Shown here in pieces: positions 44,923 to 54,309 of a stretch of DNA of 64,000 nucleotides. Each line of letters opens with the position of its first letter. Within the stretch, counting starts at the first letter, position 1. The translations under genes and the position numbers were made by a program. The notes under the pieces are model-generated. The model worked only from the letters and a program-made list of their open reading frames with translations, was not told where the DNA came from and did not search any database. This stretch comes from an uncultured Paracoccaceae bacterium (GTDB lineage Bacteria > Pseudomonadota > Alphaproteobacteria > Rhodobacterales > Rhodobacteraceae). The stretch is from NCBI GenBank assembly GCA_947499635.1, contig CANMPD010000008.1, positions 1-64,000 of the forward strand, given 5' to 3'.

Positions 44923-45501
44923 ATGACGGCGATTTTACGCAATCTCCGGCAGTTAGAAGCTGCGTTAAAACTTGGGGAAATTTCAAAAGAGGAATTTGAT
45001 ACAATTAAAGATCGCATGCTCGATTCAATCGAGGATGCAACAGAGGTCGAATACATCGACGATGCGCCAGAGCAAGACACAGCCGCGGCGCCGTCACAAA
45101 GCCAGCACCAAACGCGGTCAGAGACTGGATCTCAGACCAAGTCCGCTGCCGCATCACACACGCAATCGGAGACAGAACACAGTACACAGCAGGATACACA
45201 AGACAGCACGGCAAAAGCAGCCATAAAAACTGCCAAATCGCCAGCCCAAGACAAAGTCGACACAGGGCCTGTCATACATCCAAGCTTGCATGACAAATCA
45301 ACTCAAGACCCGGTCATGTCACTGGGCAGTCTGTTCGGGTTGGTTCTATTAGGACTGGCAGCGGCATTGATCGCGACCCTTTTGTTAGGCAAAATTATTG
45401 GAGACATGATGATCGCAGCGACATTATCGCTAACGGTTTGCGCGGCCCTTTTAGTATCCTCATTTAAGCAAATGGAAGATAAGGACAATGCGCGTCCGTA
45501 A
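44923..45501 (+). CDS. hypothetical protein: SHOCT-like motif, Ser/Thr/Gln-rich linker, two TMs
   Basis: A 192-aa protein of unknown function. Residues ~1-35 (LRQLEAALKLGEISKEEFDTIK) resemble a short SHOCT-type helical domain (LxxLxxLxxxGxIxxEEFexxK). About 85 residues of Gln/Ser/Thr/Ala-rich linker follow. Two hydrophobic helices at ~133-155 and ~158-181 place the C-terminus in the membrane, so the helical motif would face the cytoplasm. The ATG at 44923 has AAGGAG upstream. Neighbours give no function. Confidence 0.65.
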   Translation: MTAILRNLRQLEAALKLGEISKEEFDTIKDRMLDSIEDATEVEYIDDAPEQDTAAAPSQSQHQTRSETGSQTKSAAASHTQSETEHSTQQDTQDSTAKAAIKTAKSPAQDKVDTGPVIHPSLHDKSTQDPVMSLGSLFGLVLLGLAAALIATLLLGKIIGDMMIAATLSLTVCAALLVSSFKQMEDKDNARP

Positions 45502-45620
45502 ATGAACCCAAAATCACACTTGCACCATGTCTGCAGCCCCTTCCGGGGGCCGCTGGATTATGCGTGGTGCAAGACGTGAAATGAGTTGCAGCCCTGTGCC
45601 AGCTTGCCTAAACTGTACCT

Positions 45621-45848
45621 ATGTCAAGCTGCCTGCTGTACCGTGCGTCTGCCCGCACAACGCCTCGTTTTTATCGTATCGAACTGGTGATGAACTTGTT
45701 CGATCAAGTCTCGTTGATGCGTGAATGGGGTGTGCCAGGCGGAAAAGGCCAAAGTAAAATCAATACCTTTGACAACCTGCGTGATGCATCGGTGGCCGCT
45801 GACCGCCATCGGAACAGACTGCTGAGACGCGGCTATGGGCGCAGCTGA
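45621..45848 (+). CDS. miniature WGR-domain protein
   Basis: A 75-aa protein consisting almost only of a WGR domain: FYRIELVMNLFDQVSLMREWG followed by GKGQSKINTFDNLRDASVAADRH and a closing RRGYGRS. WGR domains occur in poly(ADP-ribose) polymerases and, as small free proteins, in many alphaproteobacteria; they are thought to bind nucleic acids or help protein contacts. The glycine turn is GVPGGKGQ in place of the usual GRIGxxGQ. Start not certain: the first ATG is taken although no good ribosome site precedes it. Confidence 0.75.
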   Translation: MSSCLLYRASARTTPRFYRIELVMNLFDQVSLMREWGVPGGKGQSKINTFDNLRDASVAADRHRNRLLRRGYGRS

Positions 45849-46004
45849 TACAGGCGCTTGTCATAGCACAATTCATCAACATAGCGCCCGACGCATACAG
45901 CCTCAGAGCAGCCTCAAGGCAAACTGGCAAAATTTTATTATTTTGTAATCAAAACCTGCTATCAGATTTATAAATAGTAAATTTGCGTCAAAGGTAACCT
46001 CACA

Positions 46005-47114
46005 ATGTTAGTGAGTAAGTTTTCAGTTTATGATCACATACAGCATCCCGTTTTTGTCTTGGTTCAAAACCAAGATCACATTCCGATATTCACTTTTGTC
46101 AATAAATCGACCTTAGAATTCGCCAACTTACCCGAAACTGATTTCATTGGGAAAAGCTGCCGCGACGTCTATTCAAGTCCCTATGGCGATGTGGTTTATG
46201 CACACCATTGTTGTGCATTTGAAACTGGCGAAACGAACACCTACCGGATTTCTGTTCCGTCAAACAATTCACATATGTCGCAATTACAAACCACGCTGAC
46301 ACCTGTTCTGGACGAAAAAGGCATCGTGACACATGTGGTTGGCATGGCGATTGATGTCACTGACAACACCGCAGTCCAAAAGCTGCAGACACATGCGACA
46401 GCCTTGGGTCAAGACCTACAACACAGCCTGGTACCACAGGTCGAACTGAGCTCCGAAATCGAAGATTTCGTCAGCCTCGCGGCCCATGACCTGCGTACGC
46501 CAATATTGAATGTAGGTATGATCGCCAATCTGTTACGCGACGAGTTGACAGATTCCAGTGAAAGCAAACTGGAACTGGTGGACGCACTTGAAGACATCTC
46601 GACCCGCACCTTGAGCTTGATTTCAGACGTTCTAGCTCATGCCAGTGCAACATCAACACAAGCCGATGTTGTTCACTTTGAGTTCTCCGAAATGGTCAAA
46701 AGCATCGTCGCTATGCTCGATCCAATGAAACGCTGCGACTGTACGGCAACCGCCTGTCACATCACGGGCGACCGGGCGGCAACACAAATCATTTTGCGCA
46801 ATTTGATAGACAACGCATTGAAACATGCCCTCGATAAACACAGCGATGACGCCTTGAAACTCACCATTACTGCGCAGCCCGACACCAAGCATGGCTTCTT
46901 TCGCATTAATGTCACAGACAATGGCCGCGGCATCTCTCCTGAGCGCATCAAATATCTGAACAGTGGTGAATTTAAATCCGACACGGGGTTTGGGATCGTT
47001 GGTGCGCGTCGCCTACTGCATGCACGTGGTGGCTGTATAACGGCTGCAAATGCCAAAGACAGCGGCGCTCTGATCTCTTTCTCTCTGCCCGGTACGTTCA
47101 CAGCGGCCGATTAG
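46005..47114 (+). CDS. soluble PAS-domain sensor histidine kinase
   Basis: A 369-aa cytoplasmic kinase without TM segments. A PAS domain occupies ~10-120, with FTFVNKSTLEFANLPETDFIGKS as its first strands and TPVLDEKGIVTHVVGMAIDVTD as the last. A dimerisation helix with LAAHDLRTPILN has phospho-acceptor His161, and a HATPase_c domain (~225-365) has LRNLIDNALKHA, VTDNGRGISPE and GFGIVGARRLL. The G2 box is weaker (SDTGFGIV). No response regulator is adjacent. Three Cys/His (AHHCCAF) in the PAS domain could bind a cofactor or metal; this is a guess. Confidence 0.88.
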   Translation: MLVSKFSVYDHIQHPVFVLVQNQDHIPIFTFVNKSTLEFANLPETDFIGKSCRDVYSSPYGDVVYAHHCCAFETGETNTYRISVPSNNSHMSQLQTTLTPVLDEKGIVTHVVGMAIDVTDNTAVQKLQTHATALGQDLQHSLVPQVELSSEIEDFVSLAAHDLRTPILNVGMIANLLRDELTDSSESKLELVDALEDISTRTLSLISDVLAHASATSTQADVVHFEFSEMVKSIVAMLDPMKRCDCTATACHITGDRAATQIILRNLIDNALKHALDKHSDDALKLTITAQPDTKHGFFRINVTDNGRGISPERIKYLNSGEFKSDTGFGIVGARRLLHARGGCITAANAKDSGALISFSLPGTFTAAD

Positions 47115-47120
47115 CACAAA

Positions 47121-48347
47121 CTATGTCTTGCGCGGCTCCTCCAGAGACACCATCTGCCCCACCGTATCCGAGGCGACCTCCTCAAAATCAAAATTATCCA
47201 ACCGCAAGGCCCGCCGTCCTGCTTTGTCTGCACTGACTTTGATTTCGGAAATATCCTTGGCCGCTTGGCCAAAATGTCGATCCAGATTGCTGACGCGATC
47301 GCCCAGACGCTCGACATCTTTGTGCAGCAATCCCAATTCCTTACGGATCGCCCCCGCCTGTTCCCGCATCCGCGCATCTTTCAAAATAGCTCGCATCGTG
47401 TTCAATGTCGCCATGCAGGTTGTGGGCGACACGATCCAGACCTTAGCCGCAAAACCTTCGCGCACCACATCCGTGAAATTGGCATGCAGCTCTGCATAGA
47501 CCGCCTCGGATGGCAGGAACATCAATGCGCCATCAGCGGTTTCGCCGTCCAGAATGTATTTTTCTGAAATGTCGCGAATATGCTTGCGCAATGACCCTTT
47601 CAACAAGCGCGTCGCCTGTGCCAGTTCCTCGGGGGTTTGGGCTGCACGCAGCGCCTCATAGGGCTCCAGGGGAAATTTACTATCAATCACAATCGGCCCC
47701 GGAGGGTTGGGCAAATGGATCAAACAATCCGCCCGCTTCCCGTTCGACAGCGTGTGTTGCAACGAATAACTGTCGCTCGGCAGCGCTTTGGATACGATGT
47801 CGTTTAACTGAATTTCACCAAAGGCTCCGCGCGTTTGTTTGTTTGATAAAATATCCTGTAACGACAACACGTCGCCGGACAATTTGGTAATATTGTCCTG
47901 CGCTTTGTCGATCACCGCAAGCCGCTCTTGTAACTGCGTCAACGAGGTGACTGTGCGTTTAGAGTTGCCGTGCAGGCTTTCGGTAAGGCGTTCCTGCATC
48001 TCGGCCAAAGCGCGCGCCTGCTTCATTGCGTTGTCACCCAGACGGTCATTCATCCGCTGTTGCACATCAGCAAAGCGCGTCTCCATTGCCGTCATCATCT
48101 GCAACTGTGCGTTGGCGTGACTATCAGACTGCGATTGCAAATTGCCACGCAGCGCGTCTTGGCCCGCCGCCAATTGCTGTGCCACCTGCCCCAAAGCCCC
48201 CATTTGCTGCGCCATAGGGTCCAGTGCCCGCGCCGTGCGCCCAGCGCTGCGCAACGCCAATAACAAGAGCAGCAGCACCAATATGACAACTGCGGCCCCA
48301 ATCATAGCAAGCTGTTGGGGATTTTGAAGAATTGCGGCAATATCCAC
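47121..48347 (-). CDS. rmuC: DNA recombination protein RmuC
   Basis: A 408-aa RmuC protein: N-terminal TM helix (~14-32), a long coiled coil (~40-160), then the nuclease-like core with TRGAFGEIQLNDIV, YSLQHTLSNGKRADCLIHLP, IVIDSKFPLEPYEAL and FLPSEAVYAEL, whose acidic/Lys residues (D..SK) match a PD-(D/E)xK-like fold. The start is GTG at 48347 with GGACGGAG upstream, within the last codons of mutL, and 2 nt from the mutL stop. It limits inversions at short repeats in E. coli. Confidence 0.93.
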   Translation of the reverse strand: MDIAAILQNPQQLAMIGAAVVILVLLLLLLALRSAGRTARALDPMAQQMGALGQVAQQLAAGQDALRGNLQSQSDSHANAQLQMMTAMETRFADVQQRMNDRLGDNAMKQARALAEMQERLTESLHGNSKRTVTSLTQLQERLAVIDKAQDNITKLSGDVLSLQDILSNKQTRGAFGEIQLNDIVSKALPSDSYSLQHTLSNGKRADCLIHLPNPPGPIVIDSKFPLEPYEALRAAQTPEELAQATRLLKGSLRKHIRDISEKYILDGETADGALMFLPSEAVYAELHANFTDVVREGFAAKVWIVSPTTCMATLNTMRAILKDARMREQAGAIRKELGLLHKDVERLGDRVSNLDRHFGQAAKDISEIKVSADKAGRRALRLDNFDFEEVASDTVGQMVSLEEPRKT

Positions 48348-48349
48348 GT

Positions 48350-50299
48350 TTAGCTCCGTCCAAATAGCCGTTCGATATCGGCAAGTTTCAATTCCACATA
48401 GGTCGGGCGCCCATGGTTACATTGCCCGGAATGAGGCGTGGCCTCCATCTCGCGCAGCAATGCATTCATTTCTTCACCGCGCATCCGCCGCCCTGATCGG
48501 ATCGATCCATGGCAGGCAACCCGCGACAAGATCGCCTCAAGTTTGGCCTGCAACAGCTGGCTGTCTCCTAGATCTGCCAGTTCATCAAGAATATCACGCA
48601 GCATCGCCTCGGCGTTGACCTCTCCCAATAAGGCCGGGGTTTCACGCACGGCCACGGCGCTGCCGCCAAACGGTTCGATCCCGAGACCAAACTGCGCCAT
48701 CTGCGGGGCGTATTCCAAAAGGCGCGCACATTCCGCATCTGATAGCTCTACAATCTCAGGGATCAACAAAGCCTGCGCAGCAACGCCGTTTTGTGCCATC
48801 TGAGTTTTGAGCTTCTCATAGACCAGCCGCTCGTGCGCCGCGTGTTGATCCACAATCACCATACCATCCTCGGTTTGGGCAATAATATAGTTTTCATGCA
48901 CCTGCCCACGCGCCGCACCAAGCGGTAGATGTTGCGGAGCTTCGACCCCCGTATTAGCCGCAGTATCAGTCCCAGTATCAGCGGCTGTATCAGCAACAGG
49001 GGCATCCACCGTCCGTCCACTGTACTGATGTTGGAATTCCGCAAACCCTGTCGCACGCGGCGCCTCAAAAGGCACCTCTTGCGGCTGATCTGGGGCCTGC
49101 GCCGCATAGGAGCTTTGGCGTGCGCCATAGCTGGGGCGATCCATTTGATAGACTCGGGGCTGCCCCGTCGCTGTGGGCTGTTCTGGCCGCATCGCCCCAA
49201 GTGTGGCATCCGCCACCGTGGATGACGCGCGGTGCCCTGCCTCGGCCAAGCCATGGCGCAGGGCCGACACGATCAACCCACGCGCCAGCCCAGGATCGCG
49301 AAACCGCACCTCGGATTTGGCCGGGTGTACATTCACATCAACCAGCGTTGGATCGCAGTCGATAAACAGCGCCGCTGCCGGATGGCGATCACGGCTGAGG
49401 AAATCCATATAGGCGGCCCGCAGCGCGCCCGTCAGCATTTTGTCTTTGACCGGTCGTGTGTTCACAAACAGGAATTGCGACACAGCTGCACCGCGCGAAT
49501 AAGTCGGCAGCGCCGCGTATCCATAAAGCCGCAGATCTTCGCGCGTGGCATCAATCCGCAACGCGTTCTCTGCAAATTCGCGCCCAATCACCGCGGCCAG
49601 CCGGCCATGCAGCGCATCAAACAAATCCCCCGACATCGGATCCGCACGAAACAGCACGCGCCCATTTCCAGTATCCGACACATCACGCAGGGTAAAACCA
49701 ATTGCCGGTTCTGCCATCGCCAGACGTTTCACTGTATCACTGATCGCTTGCGTCTCTGCCCGATCCGAGCGCATGAATTTTAGTCGCGCGGGTGTTGCGA
49801 AAAACAGATCGCGCAGTTCAACAATCGTACCTTGGTGCAGGGCGGCAGGTCGGATTGGCTCGGTCTGTCCGCCCGACACACGGATCATCGCAGCCTCTTG
49901 TCCTGCACCTGCCGCACGGCTGGTGATCGTGAGTCGCCCAACCGCGCCTAGACTGGGCAAAGCTTCGCCGCGAAACCCGAATGTATGGATATTCAGCAAA
50001 TCTGATCCATCAATCTTGGACGTCGCATGGCGCGACAAGGCCAGCGGCAAATCGGCGCCACTCATCCCGCACCCATCGTCGGTCACGCGAATCAATGTCT
50101 TGCCACCATCCGTAATTTCAATCGAGATCCGCGTCGCACCAGCGTCAATCGCGTTTTCGACCAGCTCTTTGACAGCCGAGGCCGGGCGCTCCACCACCTC
50201 TCCTGCTGCAATACGATTGATGGCGCTGTCATCCAATTGACGGATCACAGGGCGTCGATCTGATGCAACATCTATGGTTTGGGGGGCATTCGGTTCCAT
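48350..50299 (-). CDS. mutL: DNA mismatch repair protein MutL
   Basis: A 649-aa mismatch-repair mediator. The N-terminal GHKL ATPase has NRIAAGEVVERPASAVKELVEN, DDGCGM and the RGEALPSLG lid. The C-terminal dimerisation domain carries the endonuclease motif DQHA(x2)E(x4)E (VDQHAAHERLVYEK), with ACHGSIR and GQCNHGRPT as further metal-binding segments, so this is a nicking-competent MutL, as expected in bacteria without MutH. Start placed at the ATG 50299 (EPNAPQ); the frame is open 16 codons further without a ribosome site. rmuC follows directly. Confidence 0.94.
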   Translation of the reverse strand: MEPNAPQTIDVASDRRPVIRQLDDSAINRIAAGEVVERPASAVKELVENAIDAGATRISIEITDGGKTLIRVTDDGCGMSGADLPLALSRHATSKIDGSDLLNIHTFGFRGEALPSLGAVGRLTITSRAAGAGQEAAMIRVSGGQTEPIRPAALHQGTIVELRDLFFATPARLKFMRSDRAETQAISDTVKRLAMAEPAIGFTLRDVSDTGNGRVLFRADPMSGDLFDALHGRLAAVIGREFAENALRIDATREDLRLYGYAALPTYSRGAAVSQFLFVNTRPVKDKMLTGALRAAYMDFLSRDRHPAAALFIDCDPTLVDVNVHPAKSEVRFRDPGLARGLIVSALRHGLAEAGHRASSTVADATLGAMRPEQPTATGQPRVYQMDRPSYGARQSSYAAQAPDQPQEVPFEAPRATGFAEFQHQYSGRTVDAPVADTAADTGTDTAANTGVEAPQHLPLGAARGQVHENYIIAQTEDGMVIVDQHAAHERLVYEKLKTQMAQNGVAAQALLIPEIVELSDAECARLLEYAPQMAQFGLGIEPFGGSAVAVRETPALLGEVNAEAMLRDILDELADLGDSQLLQAKLEAILSRVACHGSIRSGRRMRGEEMNALLREMEATPHSGQCNHGRPTYVELKLADIERLFGRS

Positions 50300-50565
50300 A
50301 ACGCTAGATCTAGCACGTATACCGACGATTCGACCACCAGCAATCAACCGCTATGCAACCATCAGCACCGCTTCGTTGCTATACATTCCCGGACCAGTAC
50401 TCACATGGGTTACATTCGCAACCGGCCGATCAATCGCTGATATCGTAACAGCCCCGATGCGGTTCAACCAACGCAAGATACGCCTCGTTCCAAACGCGTG
50501 CTTCGACCAGCCAAGCACCCACAACACGGGGGAATAAAATTATACTGATTGCGAAATAGGAATTA

Positions 50566-50585
50566 TTTTGTCCATATGGTCAAAA
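50566..50585. promoter_or_regulatory. palindrome A upstream of deoC
   Basis: TTTTGTCCATATGGTCAAAA is a 20-bp palindrome with one mismatched pair, centred on CCATATGG. It lies ~110 bp upstream of the deoC start in the 388-bp mutL-deoC gap, which otherwise holds no gene. A candidate operator for deoxyribose catabolism. Confidence 0.5.
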
Positions 50586-50602
50586 ATATCCAGATACCCC
50601 CA

Positions 50603-50622
50603 GTTTAAAGACGGTTTTAAAC
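50603..50622. promoter_or_regulatory. palindrome B upstream of deoC
   Basis: GTTTAAA (50603-50609) and TTTAAAC (50616-50622) are perfect inverted arms around GACGGT. It is 17 bp from palindrome A and 65 bp from the deoC start. Confidence 0.45.
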
Positions 50623-50687
50623 AGTGCACCGCTTGCCAAATTGACCACAGCCATGCGATTTTGGCACAAATCGTTTAAGGATCCCCA

Positions 50688-51668
50688 ATGGACAGCGACA
50701 CCACACAGACAGCGCACCCACATAGCTTGCCCCGCAACCCCGGCATTGCGCTGGATCTGGACTGGGCACTTGGCATGCAGGCCAATACCTCTGCAATCGA
50801 ACGCCGCTGCGCCAGCCTGCCCGGCCGTAGATCCGTTAAAAAAGACTATCAAGCCGCTTGGTTGCTTAAGGCGATCAGCCTCATTGACCTGACCACATTA
50901 TCGGGTGACGACACCGAGGCCCGCGTGCGCCGCCTATGTGCGAAAGCCCGCCAACCCGTGCGTGCTGATTTGCTGGACAGACTGGGTCTGCCCGACCTGA
51001 CCACTGGCGCGGTTTGTGTCTATCACGATATGATCCCTGCCGCGGTCAAGGCATTGCACGGCAGCAACATTCCCGTCGCGGCCGTTTCAACTGGTTTTCC
51101 CGCCGGCCTGTCTCCCCTTCACTTGCGGGTCGAGGAAATTTGCGAAAGCGTACGCGCCGGAGCTGCAGAAATCGATATCGTGATCTCGCGCCGTCTGGTG
51201 CTCGAGGGCAAATGGCAAGACCTATATGACGAAATGAAAGCCTTCCGCGAAGCCTGCGGCGACGCCCATGTCAAAGCAATCCTCGCCACAGGCGAGCTGG
51301 GTTCGCTGCGCAATGTGGCACGCACTTCGATGATTTGCATGATGGCTGGGGCGGATTTCATCAAAACGTCAACCGGCAAAGAAAGCGTCAATGCCACCCT
51401 GCCCGTAAGCCTTGTGATGATCCGCGCGATTCGTGACTACCATGCACGCACAGGGTTTTATGTCGGCTACAAACCTGCGGGTGGCATCTCCAAAGCCAAG
51501 GATGCGTTGGTGTACCTCAGCCTCATCAAAGAGGAGCTCGGTGACCGCTGGTTACACCCTGACCTCTTTCGTTTTGGCGCCTCCAGCCTGCTGGGCGACA
51601 TCGAACGCCAGCTCGAACACCACCTGACCGGCGCCTATTCCGCAGGCCATCGACACGCGCTGGCCTGA
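50688..51668 (+). CDS. deoC: deoxyribose-phosphate aldolase
   Basis: A 326-aa class I aldolase that splits 2-deoxyribose 5-phosphate into glyceraldehyde 3-phosphate and acetaldehyde. The Schiff-base lysine is in DFIKTSTGKE and the second catalytic lysine in YVGYKPAGGI; the Asp of AEIDIVI is also present. The N-terminal ~60 residues are extra compared with E. coli DeoC, as in the eukaryotic-like long form. AAGGAT precedes the start. It is 24 bp upstream of a fused aldehyde dehydrogenase, a likely partner for the acetaldehyde. Confidence 0.95.
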   Translation: MDSDTTQTAHPHSLPRNPGIALDLDWALGMQANTSAIERRCASLPGRRSVKKDYQAAWLLKAISLIDLTTLSGDDTEARVRRLCAKARQPVRADLLDRLGLPDLTTGAVCVYHDMIPAAVKALHGSNIPVAAVSTGFPAGLSPLHLRVEEICESVRAGAAEIDIVISRRLVLEGKWQDLYDEMKAFREACGDAHVKAILATGELGSLRNVARTSMICMMAGADFIKTSTGKESVNATLPVSLVMIRAIRDYHARTGFYVGYKPAGGISKAKDALVYLSLIKEELGDRWLHPDLFRFGASSLLGDIERQLEHHLTGAYSAGHRHALA

Positions 51669-51692
51669 TCGCGGCCCAAAGGATCTAAAACA

Positions 51693-54029
51693 ATGACAAT
51701 AAAAGAGATTTTCGACACCATGGACTATGGCACCGCCCCTGAAAGCGCCGCAGATGCCCTTGCGTGGTTGGTTGACCAAGGCAGTCGGTTTGGCCATTTC
51801 ATTGACGGTGTTTTCACCGCACCAGCTGACGGGTTCGACAGTAAAAACCCCGCCACCGGCGAGGTTCTGGCAACCTTGACACAGGCTTCCGCAGAAGATG
51901 TAGACGCTGCCGTTGCTGCGGCCCGAAATGCACAGCCCGCATGGGGCGCATTGGGGGGCGCGGGCCGCGCGCGCTATATTTATGCGATTGCGCGGCTGAT
52001 GCAGAAACACGCCCGCCTCTTGGCTGTGCTGGAGTCGCTCGACAGTGGGAAACCCATCCGCGAAGCCCGCGATATCGACATCCCCCTTGCCCAGCGTCAC
52101 TTTTATTACCACGCAGGCATGGCCCAATTGATGGACAGCGAACTTCCAGATCGCACAGCTCTGGGCGTTTGCGGGCAGATCATCCCGTGGAATTTCCCCC
52201 TGCTAATGCTGGCATGGAAGATCGCACCAGCACTCGCTATGGGCAACACCGTGGTGTTGAAACCCGCTGAATACACATCGCTCACGGCCTTGATGTTTGC
52301 TGATATTTGCCGTCAGGCCGGTCTGCCTGCGGGCGTGGTCAATATCGTGACCGGCGATGGTGCTGTGGGGGAAATGATCGTCAACGCCGATGTCGACAAA
52401 ATCGCCTTTACCGGCTCGACCGCTGTGGGCAAGAAAATCCGCGAAGCCACCGCTGGGTCAGGCAAGGCCCTGACGCTCGAGTTGGGCGGAAAGTCAGCCT
52501 ATATCGTCTTTGACGACGCCGATATCGACAGCGCAGTCGAAGGTCTGGTGGATGCGATCTGGTTCAACCAAGGCCAAGTCTGTTGCGCAGGCTCGCGGTT
52601 GTTGGTTCAGGAAACGATCGCCACCGATTTTCACACACGCCTGCGCGCACGGATGGACAAGCTGCGCATTGGCAATCCTCTGGACAAATGTATTGATGTC
52701 GGCGCTGTGGTTGATCCTATTCAACACAGCCGCATCAGCGAAATGGTTGCCGCCTGCGACGACGGCGAAGTTTATCAAATCGGTGGTCTCCCCGCGAGTG
52801 GCTGTTTTTATGCACCGACCCTCATCGAGGGTCTCACCCCTGCAGATCCATTGATGCAGGATGAAATCTTTGGCCCTGTTCTGGTCTCGACCACCTTCCG
52901 CACCCAGGCTGAGGCCATTGAGCTTGCGAACAACACCCGCTTTGGCTTGGCCGCCACGATCTGGAGCGAGAACATCAACCTAGCGCTGGACGTTGCCCCC
53001 AAACTGGTGGCCGGGGTGGTCTGGATCAATGGTACCAATATGTTCGATGCCGCCGCCCCCTTTGGTGGTGTCCGCGAAAGCGGCTTTGGTCGCGAAGGCG
53101 GCTGGGAGGGGTTAAAAGCCTATACCGCACCGCTGGAGACACCAGCCCCGCTTGTGCCTATCGCCCCAAACGAAGGCACCGAGGCTGTTGTCACCGCCGA
53201 CATCGACCGCACGGCTAAAATGTATATCGGGGGCAAGCAAACCCGCCCAGACAGCGGCTATTCCAAGCCCATTTATGACACCAACGGCGCGCTGGTCTGT
53301 CATGTGGGCAGCGGCAGCCGCAAAGATGTCCGCAATGCCGTCGAAGCTGCCTCAAACGCGAAATCCTGGTCCAAGACCACAGGTCACCTGCGCGCGCAAA
53401 TCCTGTATTACATCGCGGAAAACCTCGCCGCGCGCAGCACTGAATTCGCAGCGCGAATTGACGCATTGGTGACAGGTGACACCGGCACAGCCGAGGTCGA
53501 AGCCGCCCTGCAACGTCTGTTTTCCGCTGCCGCTTGGGCGGATAAAGTCGACAGCGCTGCCAGTGGTGTACCGATGCGCGGCCTTGCACTGGCACTTAAG
53601 GAACCAGTGGGAACAATCGGTGTGATTTGCGCCGACGAAGCCCCGCTGCTGGGGTTGGTTTCCGCTATGGCACCCGCCATCGCAATGGGAAACCGCGTGG
53701 TTTTGGCCGCCTCTGAGGTCTGCCCTGTGCTGGCCACAGATTTCTATCAGATCCTTGAAACATCAGACGTGCCTGCAGGCGTCGTCAATATCCTGACAGG
53801 GCCACATGCGGATCTGGCAGATACTTTGGCGAAACACCTGAACGTCGATGCGGTCTGGAGCTTTGGCGCAGCCAGCCTATCCGAACCCATCGAACGCGCC
53901 GCAGCAGGCAATGTTAAACGTACATGGGTCAACCACGGCTTTGGCTTTGACTGGTCTCGCGATCAAAGCAAACGCTTTCTCGATGCTGCGGTTGAGGTGA
54001 AAACTGTCTGGGTGCCTTACGGCGAATAA
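51693..54029 (+). CDS. ALDH16-type aldehyde dehydrogenase with second ALDH-like domain
   Basis: A 778-aa protein. Residues ~35-490 are a full NAD(P)-dependent aldehyde dehydrogenase with IIPWNFPL, KPAEYTSLTAL, FTGSTAVGKKI, general base Glu263 (LELGGKS) and nucleophile Cys297 (FNQGQVCCAG). Residues ~510-778 repeat the ALDH fold (VGTIGVICADEAPLLGLVSAMAPAIAMGN, VPAGVVNILTG) but lack the catalytic Cys/Glu and end early. This two-domain plan is that of the ALDH16 family, of which a Loktanella member has a determined structure. Following deoC, it probably oxidises acetaldehyde or a related aldehyde. AAAGGA precedes the start. Confidence 0.92.
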   Translation: MTIKEIFDTMDYGTAPESAADALAWLVDQGSRFGHFIDGVFTAPADGFDSKNPATGEVLATLTQASAEDVDAAVAAARNAQPAWGALGGAGRARYIYAIARLMQKHARLLAVLESLDSGKPIREARDIDIPLAQRHFYYHAGMAQLMDSELPDRTALGVCGQIIPWNFPLLMLAWKIAPALAMGNTVVLKPAEYTSLTALMFADICRQAGLPAGVVNIVTGDGAVGEMIVNADVDKIAFTGSTAVGKKIREATAGSGKALTLELGGKSAYIVFDDADIDSAVEGLVDAIWFNQGQVCCAGSRLLVQETIATDFHTRLRARMDKLRIGNPLDKCIDVGAVVDPIQHSRISEMVAACDDGEVYQIGGLPASGCFYAPTLIEGLTPADPLMQDEIFGPVLVSTTFRTQAEAIELANNTRFGLAATIWSENINLALDVAPKLVAGVVWINGTNMFDAAAPFGGVRESGFGREGGWEGLKAYTAPLETPAPLVPIAPNEGTEAVVTADIDRTAKMYIGGKQTRPDSGYSKPIYDTNGALVCHVGSGSRKDVRNAVEAASNAKSWSKTTGHLRAQILYYIAENLAARSTEFAARIDALVTGDTGTAEVEAALQRLFSAAAWADKVDSAASGVPMRGLALALKEPVGTIGVICADEAPLLGLVSAMAPAIAMGNRVVLAASEVCPVLATDFYQILETSDVPAGVVNILTGPHADLADTLAKHLNVDAVWSFGAASLSEPIERAAAGNVKRTWVNHGFGFDWSRDQSKRFLDAAVEVKTVWVPYGE

Positions 54030-54309
54030 ATAGCCCCACCAGCAAAGGCCAGCCAAACGGTGACACAGCACCCCGTTTGGCTGGCCAAGCCTCGTTGAAA
54101 ATCACACACTGTACAAAAATCATTGGGCTGTCACGGTGAAGTGACACGCTCTGGCTGGACATAGCTGCCAAAAATCGTAGCAACTGCCTGTATGTTAAAC
54201 AGAGTCTCAGCCTTGTATCTGCGCCATGTAACAGTTTTATTTAAACTTATGCGACAAAACCCGATATTTCTGTCCTGTGTTTCGACCAAAATCTTACGAG
54301 ACGTGCATA

